The notes: generated from the letters alone by a model not told the origin. Shown: positions 42,544-51,551, numbered from the stretch's first letter. The stretch is 64,000 bases of DNA from an uncultured Candidatus Poseidoniales archaeon (GCA_905181785.1 CAJIZC010000016.1:1-64000), one strand, 5' to 3'. Numbers and translations are program-made.

Positions 42544-45395
42544 TTTGAAATTCCAACCGAGGTGCGTGCTGCATCGAGTGCTGCATCCAAACCATCAGCG
42601 TTTGAACCACCGCCTTGGGCTAAGGTCGGGCGGCCACCGCCACCGCCGTTGATGTGGGGTGCGATTTCCCTCAAGAGCACAACTGCGTCATAGCGTTCTG
42701 AAGCAACGGTGTTTTCCGTTACAGCAATCATCAATTTGCCACCACCTTCCCTTGAGCCGAGGACGGCAAGGGTTGGTTGTTGACGGTCAAGGGTTAATTC
42801 CTTGAGCATTTTTGTCATCTTTTTCAAATTACCATGAGCTTCCATGATCACGATTCGAACGCCGTCTATTTCTTGCGAATCTGATCCGCCACCCGTGGTT
42901 CTCAAGCGAACAATCTCTGCTTCAAGTTGTTCGATGCGTTTTCTCTGTTCCTTCCATTCGTTGTAGAACCGTTCAGAAGTGCGTGGAAGATCTGCGCTTG
43001 GTATGCCATACAATTCACATGCTTCACGAAGCAATGCGTCTTGTTGCCGTGCATAATTTAGAGCCGCCTGCCCTGCAACAATGTGCAACCGTTCAACACC
43101 GTCCTGAACAGCAGCCGAACGAACGATACGAATGGAGCCAATTTGTCCAGGTTCATCGTGATGTGTACCACCGCATGCTTGAATATCATGATCTGCAATT
43201 CGCAAGATTCGGATTGAACTTCCCTTGGGCGCTCCACCTTGATACAAATCAAAACCGTACTTTTTGTCAGCATCTTTGCGATTCAATTCAGTTTTCTCCG
43301 TACGCTGCACTTGACCAAGAACCTCATTCGCCAATGCTTCGATGGCATCGAGATCGTCACGGGTCAGTCGGTGGAAATGGGTGATGTCCAATCGGGCCAT
43401 ATCGACTGATTTATTGGCACCTGCTTGGTAGATATGAGGCCCAAGAACACGGCGTGCTGCACCACCAACAATGTGGACAGCGGTGTGATGGTCCATCAAT
43501 TGCTTCCGCCTTTTCCAGTCAAGGCTACCGTGGACAAGATCACCCTTGTCAAAGGGACCGTCGGTGAGGTGCAAGACATGAGGCCCTACCTTTCGCGTGT
43601 CTAAAACCGTGCAGTGTATGGAATCGGTCGACAACACTCCATGGTCGCCTTCCTGACCCCCACCTTCCGGGTAGAAGCAGGTTTTGTCCATGACAATGGC
43701 GTGGGTCGCACCGTCTGGCACATCTTCGCCAATAAGGGGAAGGCACGCCAAAACCGAAGCATCGAATTGCTGTTGTTGGACATCGTCGTAATACAAAGCC
43801 TGAGTTGCAGGAACCGTTAGTTGCTCTGCAACGAGTGGTTGCACTTCCACCGCTTGAGCGGCTTGTTTTGCCAGCGTAGCATGCCGTTCTGCCATCTCGG
43901 CGGCAAAGCCGGTTCGAACTGAAACTGATGACCACCCTGCGCGACGAGCAAGGCTGACCGCCATGTCTGGCGCTAATCCGTGGGAATCGTTCATGTTGAA
44001 CAGGATTTCATCGGGAATACGGACTGCGTCTTTTGGAAGTGATTTTAATTGGGTGTTGATGACGTTGCCACCTTTGCGCAGCATTTCCCCATAGCGCGCT
44101 TCTTCGAGTTCTAAAATACCAAGCAACCCATCGTGTGTTTGCTTCATTGTAGCCCCACCAAGGTTGACTTCAATGTGGTGCATGGCTAATTCTGCAAGTG
44201 AAACTGTGATGTTCAGTTCGTCGCGTAAACGGAGCGTGCGGCGTGCGAGCATACGAGCAAGATAGCCGGCCTTAGCGTTTGATGGAACCAGCCCGTCACC
44301 GAGCATGTTGCAGAGGGCGTGGAGGTGATCTGGAATGGCGTAAATCTTCGCAAGCGGTTCGGTTATGGCCGAAAATTGTTCACCCGTCACATCAATACCG
44401 CGCTCCGACAACCTTCGTAGGAAGGTCGAGCGAAGTTCCTCGGCATCGACCCCGGGTTCAATGTTCATGATGCCGTTCAATCGACTCATTTCTCCAAGCA
44501 GGGCATCGAGGTCTAGCGTTGGCCATTGTGAAGAGATCGAACTGAAATTTGAGAGTTCTTTCAACCACGAGGTTGACTCAGGGTAAATCGATTCGTAAAT
44601 CGTCGGGGTGCCAGCAGCTGCCCAACAGAACCGTTCCAAACCATATCCAGTGTCAATGATTTGAAGCGGCATTTCTCTGTAGCGGTCTCCTTTGAGCTCC
44701 ACATCGCCATCAGGGTGTTCTTCCATGTTCATGAACACAAGCGTTGCCAATTCCAAACCGCCAACGATGACTTCCACAGCGGCCCCGGCATTGCCACCGC
44801 CGCACCAAGGGTTCTCGACGTAGGTGATTTCATCGGGATTGATTCCAAGTGCATCGGTCATGAGGTCATGGCAAAAGCGAACACACTCTTCCATCCAGTA
44901 GAACATTCGGCCTTCATCAGGACGATTGAACACGTGATGGGCCATCATCTCAAAGGTGGTCAAATGCCGCCCAGAGCGGCCCACAGCATCGACGTCTGTC
45001 AGGCGAATGCAAGGTTGTGAAATCGTCAAAGGGTTGGCGGGAGGTTCAACCTCCCCTGAGGTGACGTGAGGTTGAAAATCAGCAATCGAAGCGATGGTCA
45101 AGTGAATGTCATCCCGCCAGCGTGCAAGAACCGGGTAAGGAGCAACCCTTGTGTGGTCTTGGGCTTCGAAGAAGTTCAAAAAAGTCTCTCGCATGGCGTC
45201 TTTCAACGCTTTTCCTCGCATTGGATAGCCTTGAATCAGAGGAGCGCCAATGAATGTGTACTCATCTTCAGTCGTATCTCCGCATGTGGTTCTTGTTTGA
45301 TCGGTGGTCCAGAACCAAAGGTCAGTGATGCGGCATTGCTTACGAACGAACCCGTTCTCATGGAACACAGCCAAATCAATTGGTGGCATACTCAT
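42540..45395 (-). CDS. alaS: Alanyl-tRNA synthetase, archaeal type
   Basis: Charges tRNA-Ala and edits mischarged serine and glycine. The 951-residue protein begins with an archaeal-type N-terminal extension rich in Cys and His (QCRITDLWFWTTDQTRTTCGD), then the class II core with VGRSGRHLTTFEMMAHHVF. The WCGGGNAGAAVEV and GYGLERFCWAAAGTPTIYES segments are typical of archaeal AlaRS. Editing-domain zinc ligands are in MDHHTAVHIVGG and ACGGTHHDEPGQI. The C-terminal region has a coiled coil and ends with the GGGGGRPTLAQGGG motif of the C-Ala domain. It is divergent from rtcB with 118 bp between. Confidence 0.95.
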   Translation of the reverse strand: MSMPPIDLAVFHENGFVRKQCRITDLWFWTTDQTRTTCGDTTEDEYTFIGAPLIQGYPMRGKALKDAMRETFLNFFEAQDHTRVAPYPVLARWRDDIHLTIASIADFQPHVTSGEVEPPANPLTISQPCIRLTDVDAVGRSGRHLTTFEMMAHHVFNRPDEGRMFYWMEECVRFCHDLMTDALGINPDEITYVENPWCGGGNAGAAVEVIVGGLELATLVFMNMEEHPDGDVELKGDRYREMPLQIIDTGYGLERFCWAAAGTPTIYESIYPESTSWLKELSNFSSISSQWPTLDLDALLGEMSRLNGIMNIEPGVDAEELRSTFLRRLSERGIDVTGEQFSAITEPLAKIYAIPDHLHALCNMLGDGLVPSNAKAGYLARMLARRTLRLRDELNITVSLAELAMHHIEVNLGGATMKQTHDGLLGILELEEARYGEMLRKGGNVINTQLKSLPKDAVRIPDEILFNMNDSHGLAPDMAVSLARRAGWSSVSVRTGFAAEMAERHATLAKQAAQAVEVQPLVAEQLTVPATQALYYDDVQQQQFDASVLACLPLIGEDVPDGATHAIVMDKTCFYPEGGGQEGDHGVLSTDSIHCTVLDTRKVGPHVLHLTDGPFDKGDLVHGSLDWKRRKQLMDHHTAVHIVGGAARRVLGPHIYQAGANKSVDMARLDITHFHRLTRDDLDAIEALANEVLGQVQRTEKTELNRKDADKKYGFDLYQGGAPKGSSIRILRIADHDIQACGGTHHDEPGQIGSIRIVRSAAVQDGVERLHIVAGQAALNYARQQDALLREACELYGIPSADLPRTSERFYNEWKEQRKRIEQLEAEIVRLRTTGGGSDSQEIDGVRIVIMEAHGNLKKMTKMLKELTLDRQQPTLAVLGSREGGGKLMIAVTENTVASERYDAVVLLREIAPHINGGGGGRPTLAQGGGSNADGLDAALDAARTSVGISN

Positions 45396-45411
45396 AACAA
45401 CACACCCGGAG

Positions 45412-45427
45412 AGGAACGAGTGTTCCT
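45412..45427. promoter_or_regulatory. Inverted repeat between alaS and rtcB starts
   Basis: AGGAAC and GTTCCT are exact reverse complements across a 4-bp GAGT spacer. The site is 17-32 bp upstream of the alaS start, inside the 118-bp divergent region, where an operator could influence alaS and possibly rtcB. A chance hairpin cannot be excluded. Confidence 0.25.
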
Positions 45428-45513
45428 GTGACGCCTCCCCCTTGAAACCTGTGCTGTGGATTCATACAAATGACTTGAACAACGCTCAAAGGTAATTCAC
45501 CCGAGGCCGGACT

Positions 45514-46989
45514 ATGGGCGAAGATTGGCGCAATCACCTCGTTGACGAGGGTGACGGCACCATGCGCATCAAGGCCCACGGCCGTATGAAGGTCGACGCA
45601 CGCCTTGTGACCGATAGGGCTCACTTGGACAAACACGCCGATGATCGTGGACCGGAGCAACTTGTCAATGCTGCTGCTTTGCCTGGTATTGTTGGCGAAG
45701 CATGGGCCATGGCAGACTGGCATTACGGCTACGGATTGCCAATAGGCGGCGTGATTGCAACCGATACTGAAGCGGGCGAACTGGGTGGAGCAATATCCCC
45801 TGGAGGCGTTGGTTTTGACATCAACTGCGGCGTGCGAATGTTGGCATTGGATGCGACTGAATCAGACATCCCTAATCTCAAGAAGTTAGCAGGGCGTCTC
45901 GCTGGACGAATTCCTGCTGGAGCGTCTGGCAAGGGCGGCCTTGATATCAACGCACAGCAATTGGATGATTTGATCAATGGTGGCGCTCATGCTGCAGCCG
46001 AACTGGGTTTTGGTTACCATGAGGACTTGCCTCACATTGAATCAAACGGTCGCCTCACAACAGAACACGCATCTATTTCTCAAAGAGCGAGGGAACGAGG
46101 GTTGAGAGCGCTTGGGACGCTTGGCAGTGGGAATCACTTCCTCGAATTGCAAACGGTTGGAAAAACAGTCGACGCAAACACCGCTGAAGCGTGGGGCCTC
46201 TACGAAGGTCAACTCGTTGCCATGATTCACTCTGGCTCAAGGGGCCTCGGCCATCAGGTCTGCAGCGACCATGTTCGTGCCCTCGAAGGCCGGTACAAAT
46301 CGAGAGGTTCAACGTGGGTCGAAGAGGAATGGGGCTATACCCTCACCGATCGACAACTGGCGTCAGCCCCTTTCCACAGCAAAGAAGGACAAGCCTACTA
46401 TGATGCAATGAACGCAGCCGCCAATTTTGCCTTTGCCAATCGAAGTGCGCTCGCCCATCGTCTTCGCGAAGTGTTACGGCTCGAACTTGGCGTTGATGGC
46501 GAAGCGCGTCTCCTCTACGATGTTGCTCATAACATTGCTAAAGTCGAAAATCACACGATTCATGGCGCTGATTGCACGTGTCTTGTTCACAGAAAAGGAG
46601 CAACTCGAGCCTTTGGTGGCGACCATCAAGACATCGGTAAGGCCTACAGGAGCAGTGGCCAACCAGTTTTGGTTCCGGGTGACATGGGGACAGGATCGTG
46701 GTTGATGGCAGGACCACAGGCTGGAACAAACAGAGCCTTCGGGTCTTCGTGCCATGGAGCAGGTCGGGCGCTTTCACGGACACAGGCAAAGAAAACCATT
46801 GACGGTAAAAACCTCAAGCGCATGCTCGAGTCACAAGGGATTCGTATTCACGCATCTACGCCAAATGTGTTAGCTGAAGAAGCACCTGATGCGTACAAAG
46901 ACGTAGACGAAGTTATCGCATTAACAGACGCAGCTGGATTAGCAAGGCCTGTGGCTCGATTGAGCCCACTGGCCGTGATCAAAGGCTGA
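45514..46989 (+). CDS. rtcB: RNA-splicing ligase RtcB
   Basis: RtcB joins RNA ends with 2',3'-cyclic phosphate and 5'-OH, completing tRNA splicing in archaea. The 491-residue protein has ALPGIVGEAWAMADWHYGYGLPIGG, the metal-site segment GGVGFDINCGVRML, and GTLGSGNHFLELQ. The guanylated-histidine region is in SSCHGAGRALSR. Length is typical. It is divergent from alaS and precedes the tRNA cluster; this placement near tRNA genes fits its role. No intein is present. Confidence 0.95.
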   Translation: MGEDWRNHLVDEGDGTMRIKAHGRMKVDARLVTDRAHLDKHADDRGPEQLVNAAALPGIVGEAWAMADWHYGYGLPIGGVIATDTEAGELGGAISPGGVGFDINCGVRMLALDATESDIPNLKKLAGRLAGRIPAGASGKGGLDINAQQLDDLINGGAHAAAELGFGYHEDLPHIESNGRLTTEHASISQRARERGLRALGTLGSGNHFLELQTVGKTVDANTAEAWGLYEGQLVAMIHSGSRGLGHQVCSDHVRALEGRYKSRGSTWVEEEWGYTLTDRQLASAPFHSKEGQAYYDAMNAAANFAFANRSALAHRLREVLRLELGVDGEARLLYDVAHNIAKVENHTIHGADCTCLVHRKGATRAFGGDHQDIGKAYRSSGQPVLVPGDMGTGSWLMAGPQAGTNRAFGSSCHGAGRALSRTQAKKTIDGKNLKRMLESQGIRIHASTPNVLAEEAPDAYKDVDEVIALTDAAGLARPVARLSPLAVIKG

Positions 46990-46991
46990 CC

Positions 46992-47189
46992 TTACATGCA
47001 GTAATTATTCGCTGGTTGACCGGGAATGGTCGGTGCAGCACCGCTGTGCACACCGTCCGGTTCCTCGCAAATCACGCTTAACAACGTGTTCACGAGGTCT
47101 TTCAATTCATCTACCTGGCTCTGGAGATCTCGCACCCTTTGGCGCATCTCCGTTTTTGTTTCAAGCTCCCGCTGCATATTCAATCCCAT
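46992..47189 (-). CDS. Small coiled-coil protein
   Basis: Probable short gene whose 65-residue product is mainly one coiled coil (TEMRQRVRDLQSQVDELKDLVNTLL), followed by a proline-rich tail (GAAPTIPGQPANNYCM). The frame extends upstream to 47339, but that part overlaps the tRNA-Thr region and looks non-coding. ATG at 47189 or 47177 is plausible. Its stop lies 2 bp from the convergent rtcB stop. Function unknown; it may be a small structural or adaptor protein. The amphipathic heptads are the main evidence that it is real. Confidence 0.5.
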   Translation of the reverse strand: MGLNMQRELETKTEMRQRVRDLQSQVDELKDLVNTLLSVICEEPDGVHSGAAPTIPGQPANNYCM

Positions 47190-47302
47190 CCAGAGAAGTT
47201 GCCTTCTCCAAGAAAACATGAGTAAAAATCGCCTTATAGCCTTTGAGGCAAACACTACGGCGACATGATGCATTTTGAGATGGTGCATGCGACGCGAAGC
47301 GG

Positions 47303-47309
47303 TTATATT
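47303..47309 (+). promoter_or_regulatory. Putative TATA box for tRNA-Thr
   Basis: TTATATT is centred about 29 bp upstream of the first base of tRNA-Thr, near the usual archaeal TATA-box distance of about 26 bp from the transcription start. It is the most TATA-like element in the gap. Confidence 0.45.
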
Positions 47310-47334
47310 GGTCCGGTAAGTCGCTTCGACTACT

Positions 47335-47409
47335 GCCACCGTGGCTTAGCGGTATAGCACCTCATTGGTAATGAGGAGGTCGCGAGTTCAATTCTCGCCG
47401 GTGGCTCCA
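47335..47409 (+). tRNA. tRNA-Thr (anticodon GGT)
   Basis: A complete cloverleaf is visible: acceptor GCCACCG with CGGTGGC, D-arm GCT with AGC, anticodon stem CCTCA with TGAGG around loop TTGGTAA, variable AGGTC, and T-arm GCGAG/CTCGC with loop TTCAATT. The discriminator is T, and CCA is encoded at 47407-47409. Anticodon GGT reads ACC and ACU threonine codons. No intron is seen. Confidence 0.95.
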
Positions 47410-47418
47410 CCAATCGCA

Positions 47419-47438
47419 CTCATGGACATGGCCATGAG
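47419..47438. other. Hairpin after tRNA-Thr
   Basis: A perfect 7-bp inverted repeat (CTCATGG, loop ACATGG, CCATGAG) starts 9 bp after the encoded CCA. It could act in 3'-end processing or termination of the tRNA-Thr transcript, or be unrelated. The remaining sequence to 47491 shows no other signal. Confidence 0.3.
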
Positions 47439-47491
47439 CCCAATGATGAATTCACTTCTCCCAAGCACGCGTGGACCCCTTTAGCGAAAAA

Positions 47492-47723
47492 GCGCCGGGA
47501 GGGAGATTTGAATCCGACGTGCTTCACAATCAGCATTCTTCAGCGAAGCATTAGGCGAAAAGCTCTCCTTTCGGCCCGTTAAATTCAGTCTTCACTGATC
47601 GAAAGAGGCGCCGGGAGAGAGATTTGAATCCGACATGCTTCACAATCAGCATTCTTCAGCGAAGCATTAGGCGAAAAGCTCTCCTTTCGGCCCGTTAAAT
47701 TTAGTCTTCACTGATCGAAAGAG
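47492..47723 (-). repeat. Two 116-bp tandem repeats carrying the tRNA-Ser 3' end
   Basis: Unit 1 (47492-47607) and unit 2 (47608-47723) differ at only 3 positions. Each begins on the plus strand with the same 21 bp as the 3' end of the adjacent minus-strand tRNA-Ser (one mismatch), which itself starts exactly one period further at 47724. The rest of each unit does not match the tRNA. Read on the minus strand, a unit can form a stem of GCCG and GGAGAG (separated by AAA) with CTCTCC-CGGC in unit 2, plus an internal ATGCTTC/GAAGCAT stem in unit 2. A canonical tRNA cannot be folded from it. Possible origins are repeated duplication at a tRNA 3' end, remnants of integrated elements, or tandem structured RNAs. 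Confidence 0.85.
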
Positions 47724-47724
47724 G

Positions 47725-47807
47725 CGCCGAGAGAGAGATTTGAACTCCCGAATCCAAAGGAAACACGATTTCCAGTCGCGCGCAATACCAGGCTATGCGA
47801 TCTCGGC
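47725..47807 (-). tRNA. tRNA-Ser (anticodon GGA)
   Basis: On the minus strand: acceptor GCCGAGA with TCTCGGC, D-arm GCA with TGC around a loop that includes GG, anticodon stem CGCGA with TCGTG around loop CTGGAAA, a long variable arm of about 14 nt as expected for serine, T-arm GGGAG/CTCTC with loop TTCAAAT, and discriminator G. CCA is not encoded. Anticodon GGA reads UCC and UCU. Two tandem repeats containing its 3' end follow it directly. Confidence 0.93.
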
Positions 47808-47834
47808 TTGTAAACCGGCGACTGGCCTCCTGCG

Positions 47835-47840
47835 TTTAAT
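47835..47840 (-). promoter_or_regulatory. Putative TATA-like element for tRNA-Ser
   Basis: On the minus strand ATTAAA lies about 30 bp upstream of the mature 5' end of tRNA-Ser, the expected place for an archaeal TATA box. Weak match; no other AT-rich element is nearby. Confidence 0.3.
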
Positions 47841-47916
47841 GCTCACTGCGCAATTCCTAGGTTGTTCGGAAACTGAACGGGCAAAAGAACTCATATGGTG
47901 ACCCCATGGGCGAGGC

Positions 47917-49074
47917 ATGAGCGAGGAGGGAAGTCCTGACGCCATGATTGTGAGTTCACCGACCTCACAAGATGGCGGTCACGACGAGATGCCGTTTCGC
48001 TTAAGGGATTTTGACCCATTTTTTTCGTTTGCGAACCTTCACCCAATCGCTAAACCTCTGGACACCCTCCAGTGCGAAGTGAAATTCCAAACTCGCCTAG
48101 CGCTTCATGAATGGGAGCGTAGGCATTGGGTCACCATAGCCCTTGGAGCGGTCGCGTTTCTGCTCGGCGCCCTTTCGCCGGAAATCATGAACGGAGGCGA
48201 CCCGATGGCGATTGGTACTGAAGGGATTCAGTCGGTTTCAAGCATCGTGTTCCTTCAGATGCTCGTGTCTCTGGTTCTTTGGGCCTGGTTTGCTATGCAA
48301 ATTTGGAGCATGTTCCCGATCATGCGCACGCACGCTATTTCCCTCCTTGTGTTTTGGAATCTATTCGTCTTGTCGCAAGTCCTTTACCACCAAACGAACC
48401 CGGATTTCCCCCGGAATTTAGTCTTGGCAGATACCATGTTCGGTACGTTAATCGTTCTTGTTGTTCTCTTTTTCATCTACTTCTTTTGGAAAGCAGTGAC
48501 CGAAACACGGGACCTCCACATAGAAGAATATCATCTTCATGAAGATGTGCGATTAATGGAAATGGAGATGGCCGAACACTCCCTTCGTGCATGGGGCTTC
48601 ATGCTGGTGGCTTGGACGTCAACAACCATTTTCTCAGCATGGGCAGGCACTCATTTCATCGCCGATCGTGCAGGCACAGGCATCACCCCTCTCTTGCTCC
48701 ACATTGGTTCGGGTCTGGTGTCCATACCCGTTTTCATGCTGATAATTTGGTACCCTCAACGTATGTTAGGCCAGGACACAGTGGTTCGAACCCGTGCAGC
48801 AATTGCAGCTGAAGCCGAATTGGCAGGGGACGGCGATGACCGATCACAACGTGTTGGATCGTTGTGCCCGGAATGTGAAGAAGGGGTGCCAATCACACGA
48901 AGCGCAACGGGCGCCATTGAATTGCCTTGCCAAACAGAGGGATGCTCAAAGACATCCACGGTTGGTAAAGCCTGCAAAAGTTGCAAAGCCGCTGCTCCAA
49001 CCCGCTATGATTGCCCTTCGTGTGGCATCAATGCACCCATATTGGACTTTTTATCGGACGTGGAGGTGTGGTGA
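47917..49074 (+). CDS. Multi-pass membrane protein with C-terminal zinc ribbons
   Basis: Unrecognised 385-residue protein. After about 65 soluble residues it has six hydrophobic helices, including VTIALGAVAFLLGALSP, FLQMLVSLVLWAWFAMQI, LLVFWNLFVLSQVLYH, LIVLVVLFFIYFFWKAV and LLLHIGSGLVSIPVFMLIIW. The C-terminus carries two cysteine-rich zinc-ribbon-like units: CPECEEGVPITRSATG with a later PCQTEGC, and CKSCKAAAPTRYDCPSCG. The stop overlaps the next gene's start by one base, so it is translationally coupled to the cysteine desulfurase. The combination suggests a metal- or sulfur-related membrane role, but that is inference from context. Confidence 0.75.
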   Translation: MSEEGSPDAMIVSSPTSQDGGHDEMPFRLRDFDPFFSFANLHPIAKPLDTLQCEVKFQTRLALHEWERRHWVTIALGAVAFLLGALSPEIMNGGDPMAIGTEGIQSVSSIVFLQMLVSLVLWAWFAMQIWSMFPIMRTHAISLLVFWNLFVLSQVLYHQTNPDFPRNLVLADTMFGTLIVLVVLFFIYFFWKAVTETRDLHIEEYHLHEDVRLMEMEMAEHSLRAWGFMLVAWTSTTIFSAWAGTHFIADRAGTGITPLLLHIGSGLVSIPVFMLIIWYPQRMLGQDTVVRTRAAIAAEAELAGDGDDRSQRVGSLCPECEEGVPITRSATGAIELPCQTEGCSKTSTVGKACKSCKAAAPTRYDCPSCGINAPILDFLSDVEVW

Positions 49075-50291
49075 TGGATTTACAAAAGCTTCGCAATGAT
49101 TTCCCGACCCTTCGCCAAGAAGACGCTCCAGCCTATCTCGACAACGCTTGCGTTACGCTAAGACCCGACAGCGTCGTTCAAGCGATTCATGAGTATTACA
49201 CAACTGGACCCGGTTGCGGTGGTCGTTCAGTTCACAGGTATGGAACCAAAATATCTCGACAATCTTCTGCTTCGAGGCACAAATTGGCCAAATTCATCAA
49301 TGCGGAAAACAGCAAAGAAGTTGTTTTTACTCGAAACGCAACTCAGTCCCTCAATCAAGTGGCGCATGGGCTGTCGTGGAACAAAGGCGACATCGTGCTC
49401 ACTTCTGATCGAGAACACAACTCCAATTTGATCCCATGGCTCCAATTGGAACAGGAGCAAGGCATCGACCACCGGGTTGTCGCTTCTCGACCAGACAACA
49501 CGTTTGATTTGGAAGCCTTTGAGGCAGCGTGTGGTGAAGCCGGCAAGGATTTGAAACTTGTATCGATGAGCCACATCGGGAACCTCGATGGCGTTGCACT
49601 TCCGGTCAAAGAAATTGCTAAAATCACCCACGACCATGGCGCTCTCATCTGCATCGATGGCGCTCAATCTACGCCCCATATGAACGTCGATGTGCAAAAT
49701 TTGGACATCGATTTTCTAGCCTTTTCCATTCACAAAATGCTTGGCCCTTCTGGGATGGGCGGGCTGTGGGGGAAGTACGAACTTCTCGATGGCCTACGCA
49801 CCATACAAGCCGGTGGTCAAACCGTTCGGAATTCGAGTTATGACGCCTTTGAATGGGCCGCACCCCCGGCGCGGTTTGAAGGCGGACTCGGGCACTTTGC
49901 CGGCATGGTCGCAACTGGAGCAGCGGTCGATTACCTCTCTGCCCTTGACATGGATGCCGTCCAAGAACACGAAATCAAACTGAATCGGATCATGAGTAAA
50001 ACCGTAAGTGGAATCAATGGCGTGGATATTATTGGCCCTGCTGATGCATCTCAACGAAGCGGAATTTGTTCCATCCTGATGCATGATTTACCCGCTCACG
50101 ACATTGCTCTTCTGCTCGATGAAGCAGCGGGCGTCATGGTAAGAAGCGGGCAACATTGTGTCCATTCTTGGTTCAATGAAAGAGGGCATCAAAATGGTTC
50201 CCTACGCGCTTCTGCGTACTTCTACAACACTGAAGAAGAAGTCAAGCTCTTTGCCGATACATTTGAAGAAGCAGTTCAAGCCTTTAGTTGA
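49074..50291 (+). CDS. Cysteine desulfurase, SufS/CsdA type
   Basis: The PLP enzyme takes sulfur from cysteine as persulfide for iron-sulfur cluster or thio-nucleoside synthesis. The 405-residue protein starts MDLQKLRNDFP and has PAYLDNACVTLRP, the FTRNATQSLNQVAHGL segment and DREHNSNLIPW with the catalytic His. PLP-binding features are the CIDGAQSTPH aspartate, and the lysine in AFSIHKMLGPSGMGG. The persulfide-carrying cysteine is in RSGQHCVHSWF. The start at 49074 overlaps the upstream stop. No SufBCD or scaffold gene is adjacent, so the sulfur acceptor is unknown. Confidence 0.92.
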   Translation: MDLQKLRNDFPTLRQEDAPAYLDNACVTLRPDSVVQAIHEYYTTGPGCGGRSVHRYGTKISRQSSASRHKLAKFINAENSKEVVFTRNATQSLNQVAHGLSWNKGDIVLTSDREHNSNLIPWLQLEQEQGIDHRVVASRPDNTFDLEAFEAACGEAGKDLKLVSMSHIGNLDGVALPVKEIAKITHDHGALICIDGAQSTPHMNVDVQNLDIDFLAFSIHKMLGPSGMGGLWGKYELLDGLRTIQAGGQTVRNSSYDAFEWAAPPARFEGGLGHFAGMVATGAAVDYLSALDMDAVQEHEIKLNRIMSKTVSGINGVDIIGPADASQRSGICSILMHDLPAHDIALLLDEAAGVMVRSGQHCVHSWFNERGHQNGSLRASAYFYNTEEEVKLFADTFEEAVQAFS

Positions 50292-50296
50292 TTATT

Positions 50297-51550
50297 ATGG
50301 ATGATGGATTTACCTGGGATGACGCCGAAGCATCGGTTTTGGAACCTGTGCACTCAGAAGTACCACCCCTTCAAGGAATACCAGGAAACTCAATTCACGG
50401 GGATTCATCCACCTTCGCAGACGAGCGTAAAATTGACTCAACAAGTCAACACCTCGACCAAGACATCCAATTTGCCAAACGCATCGTAAGTTTTAGCTTG
50501 GCACTTGTGATGATTGCAAGTCTTGCTTATGTTGGTTTTGTCCTGTTTGATGGTGGTGAACTCACAGGATACCGCCCCGGTGATGCGGCATTGGAATCTC
50601 AAGAAATTTACGAAGACATGATTCAAGCCGATAAGGTAAGCCTGAGTGGAAAAGGAGTCACGGTTTGTATTGTGGATTCAGGGTTGAACGCCAACCATCA
50701 AGATTTAGAAAATTTACGCGTGACAAAATGGAAGGATTTTGTAGGCACTTCCACCAAACCATACGATGACCACGGGCACGGAACAAGCATGGCAGGAATC
50801 TTAGTCGCAGATGGGTGGATGAAAGGCATCGCCCCGGACGTCAACCTCTTGGTCGCCAAAGCCTTGGCTGAAAATGGGTCAGGTGATGATACGGTTGTTG
50901 CTGAAGCGATTGATTGGTGCGCGGAACAAGGCGCTCACATCATTTCATTGTCCCTCGGCGGCGCACCGGGAATCTTGCCGTTCAACTTCGGTGGAGGCCG
51001 TTCTTCGGCTCAAGCAGCGGAAGAAGCCGCTGAATCAGGAATTTTTGTAATTGCTGCAGCCGGCAACGATGGTGGGGAGGGTGATGACGGAGATGTTGCC
51101 ACGCCCTGCAGTGAGACCGCTGTCATATGTGTCGGAGGCGTCACGCAGTCTGGAACACACTGGGAAGGCTCCTCCATAGGTGACAACAACGGAAGATTGT
51201 GGCCACTGCCAATCCTTGCTCCAAGGTCGGACCCCCACAAAAAACCTGAAATTGTTGCACCAGCACAAGGTGTTGCAGTGATCAACAAGGAGGGAACATG
51301 GTCGCTTAGCGATGGGACAAGTGCCGCTACAGTCTACGTGACTGGTGCCATTGCCTTGCTTTTGCAAAGCAACCCTGAACTCGCTGCCAACGGTTCACAA
51401 GGCAGCATCGCCAGCATTAATCAAGTCAAGGAATGGATCGAGCAAACCTCCCTCAAAAAGGCGAACCAAGACGGTCATGACAACGAATACGGGTACGGCC
51501 TGTTGCAAATTCAAGATTTGATTGAGGCCGCTAACCAAGAACCTGAATGA
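50297..51550 (+). CDS. Membrane-anchored subtilisin-like protease
   Basis: The 417-residue protein has an N-terminal acidic region of about 60 residues, one membrane helix (IVSFSLALVMIASLAYVGFVLF) at about residues 62-85, then a compact S8 domain. The triad is D127 in VDSGLNANHQDL, H161 in DDHGHGTSMAG and S342 in SDGTSAATVYVTG; the oxyanion Asn is in AAAGNDGGEG. With a cytosolic N-terminus the catalytic domain should face outside. ATG at 50297, 5 bp after the desulfurase stop, is preferred over a TTG at 50288. Unlike the larger protease at 38-41 kb it has no signal peptide or C-terminal domain, suggesting a processing rather than nutritional role. Confidence 0.88.
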   Translation: MDDGFTWDDAEASVLEPVHSEVPPLQGIPGNSIHGDSSTFADERKIDSTSQHLDQDIQFAKRIVSFSLALVMIASLAYVGFVLFDGGELTGYRPGDAALESQEIYEDMIQADKVSLSGKGVTVCIVDSGLNANHQDLENLRVTKWKDFVGTSTKPYDDHGHGTSMAGILVADGWMKGIAPDVNLLVAKALAENGSGDDTVVAEAIDWCAEQGAHIISLSLGGAPGILPFNFGGGRSSAQAAEEAAESGIFVIAAAGNDGGEGDDGDVATPCSETAVICVGGVTQSGTHWEGSSIGDNNGRLWPLPILAPRSDPHKKPEIVAPAQGVAVINKEGTWSLSDGTSAATVYVTGAIALLLQSNPELAANGSQGSIASINQVKEWIEQTSLKKANQDGHDNEYGYGLLQIQDLIEAANQEPE

Positions 51551-51551
51551 T

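Noticed and set aside
47492-47723. The two 116-bp units as two extra tRNA genes or a short CRISPR array
   Set aside because: The T-stem does not pair and no matching 5' acceptor strand exists without a bulge, so they are not normal tRNAs. Units are contiguous and near-identical without unique spacers, so they are not CRISPR.
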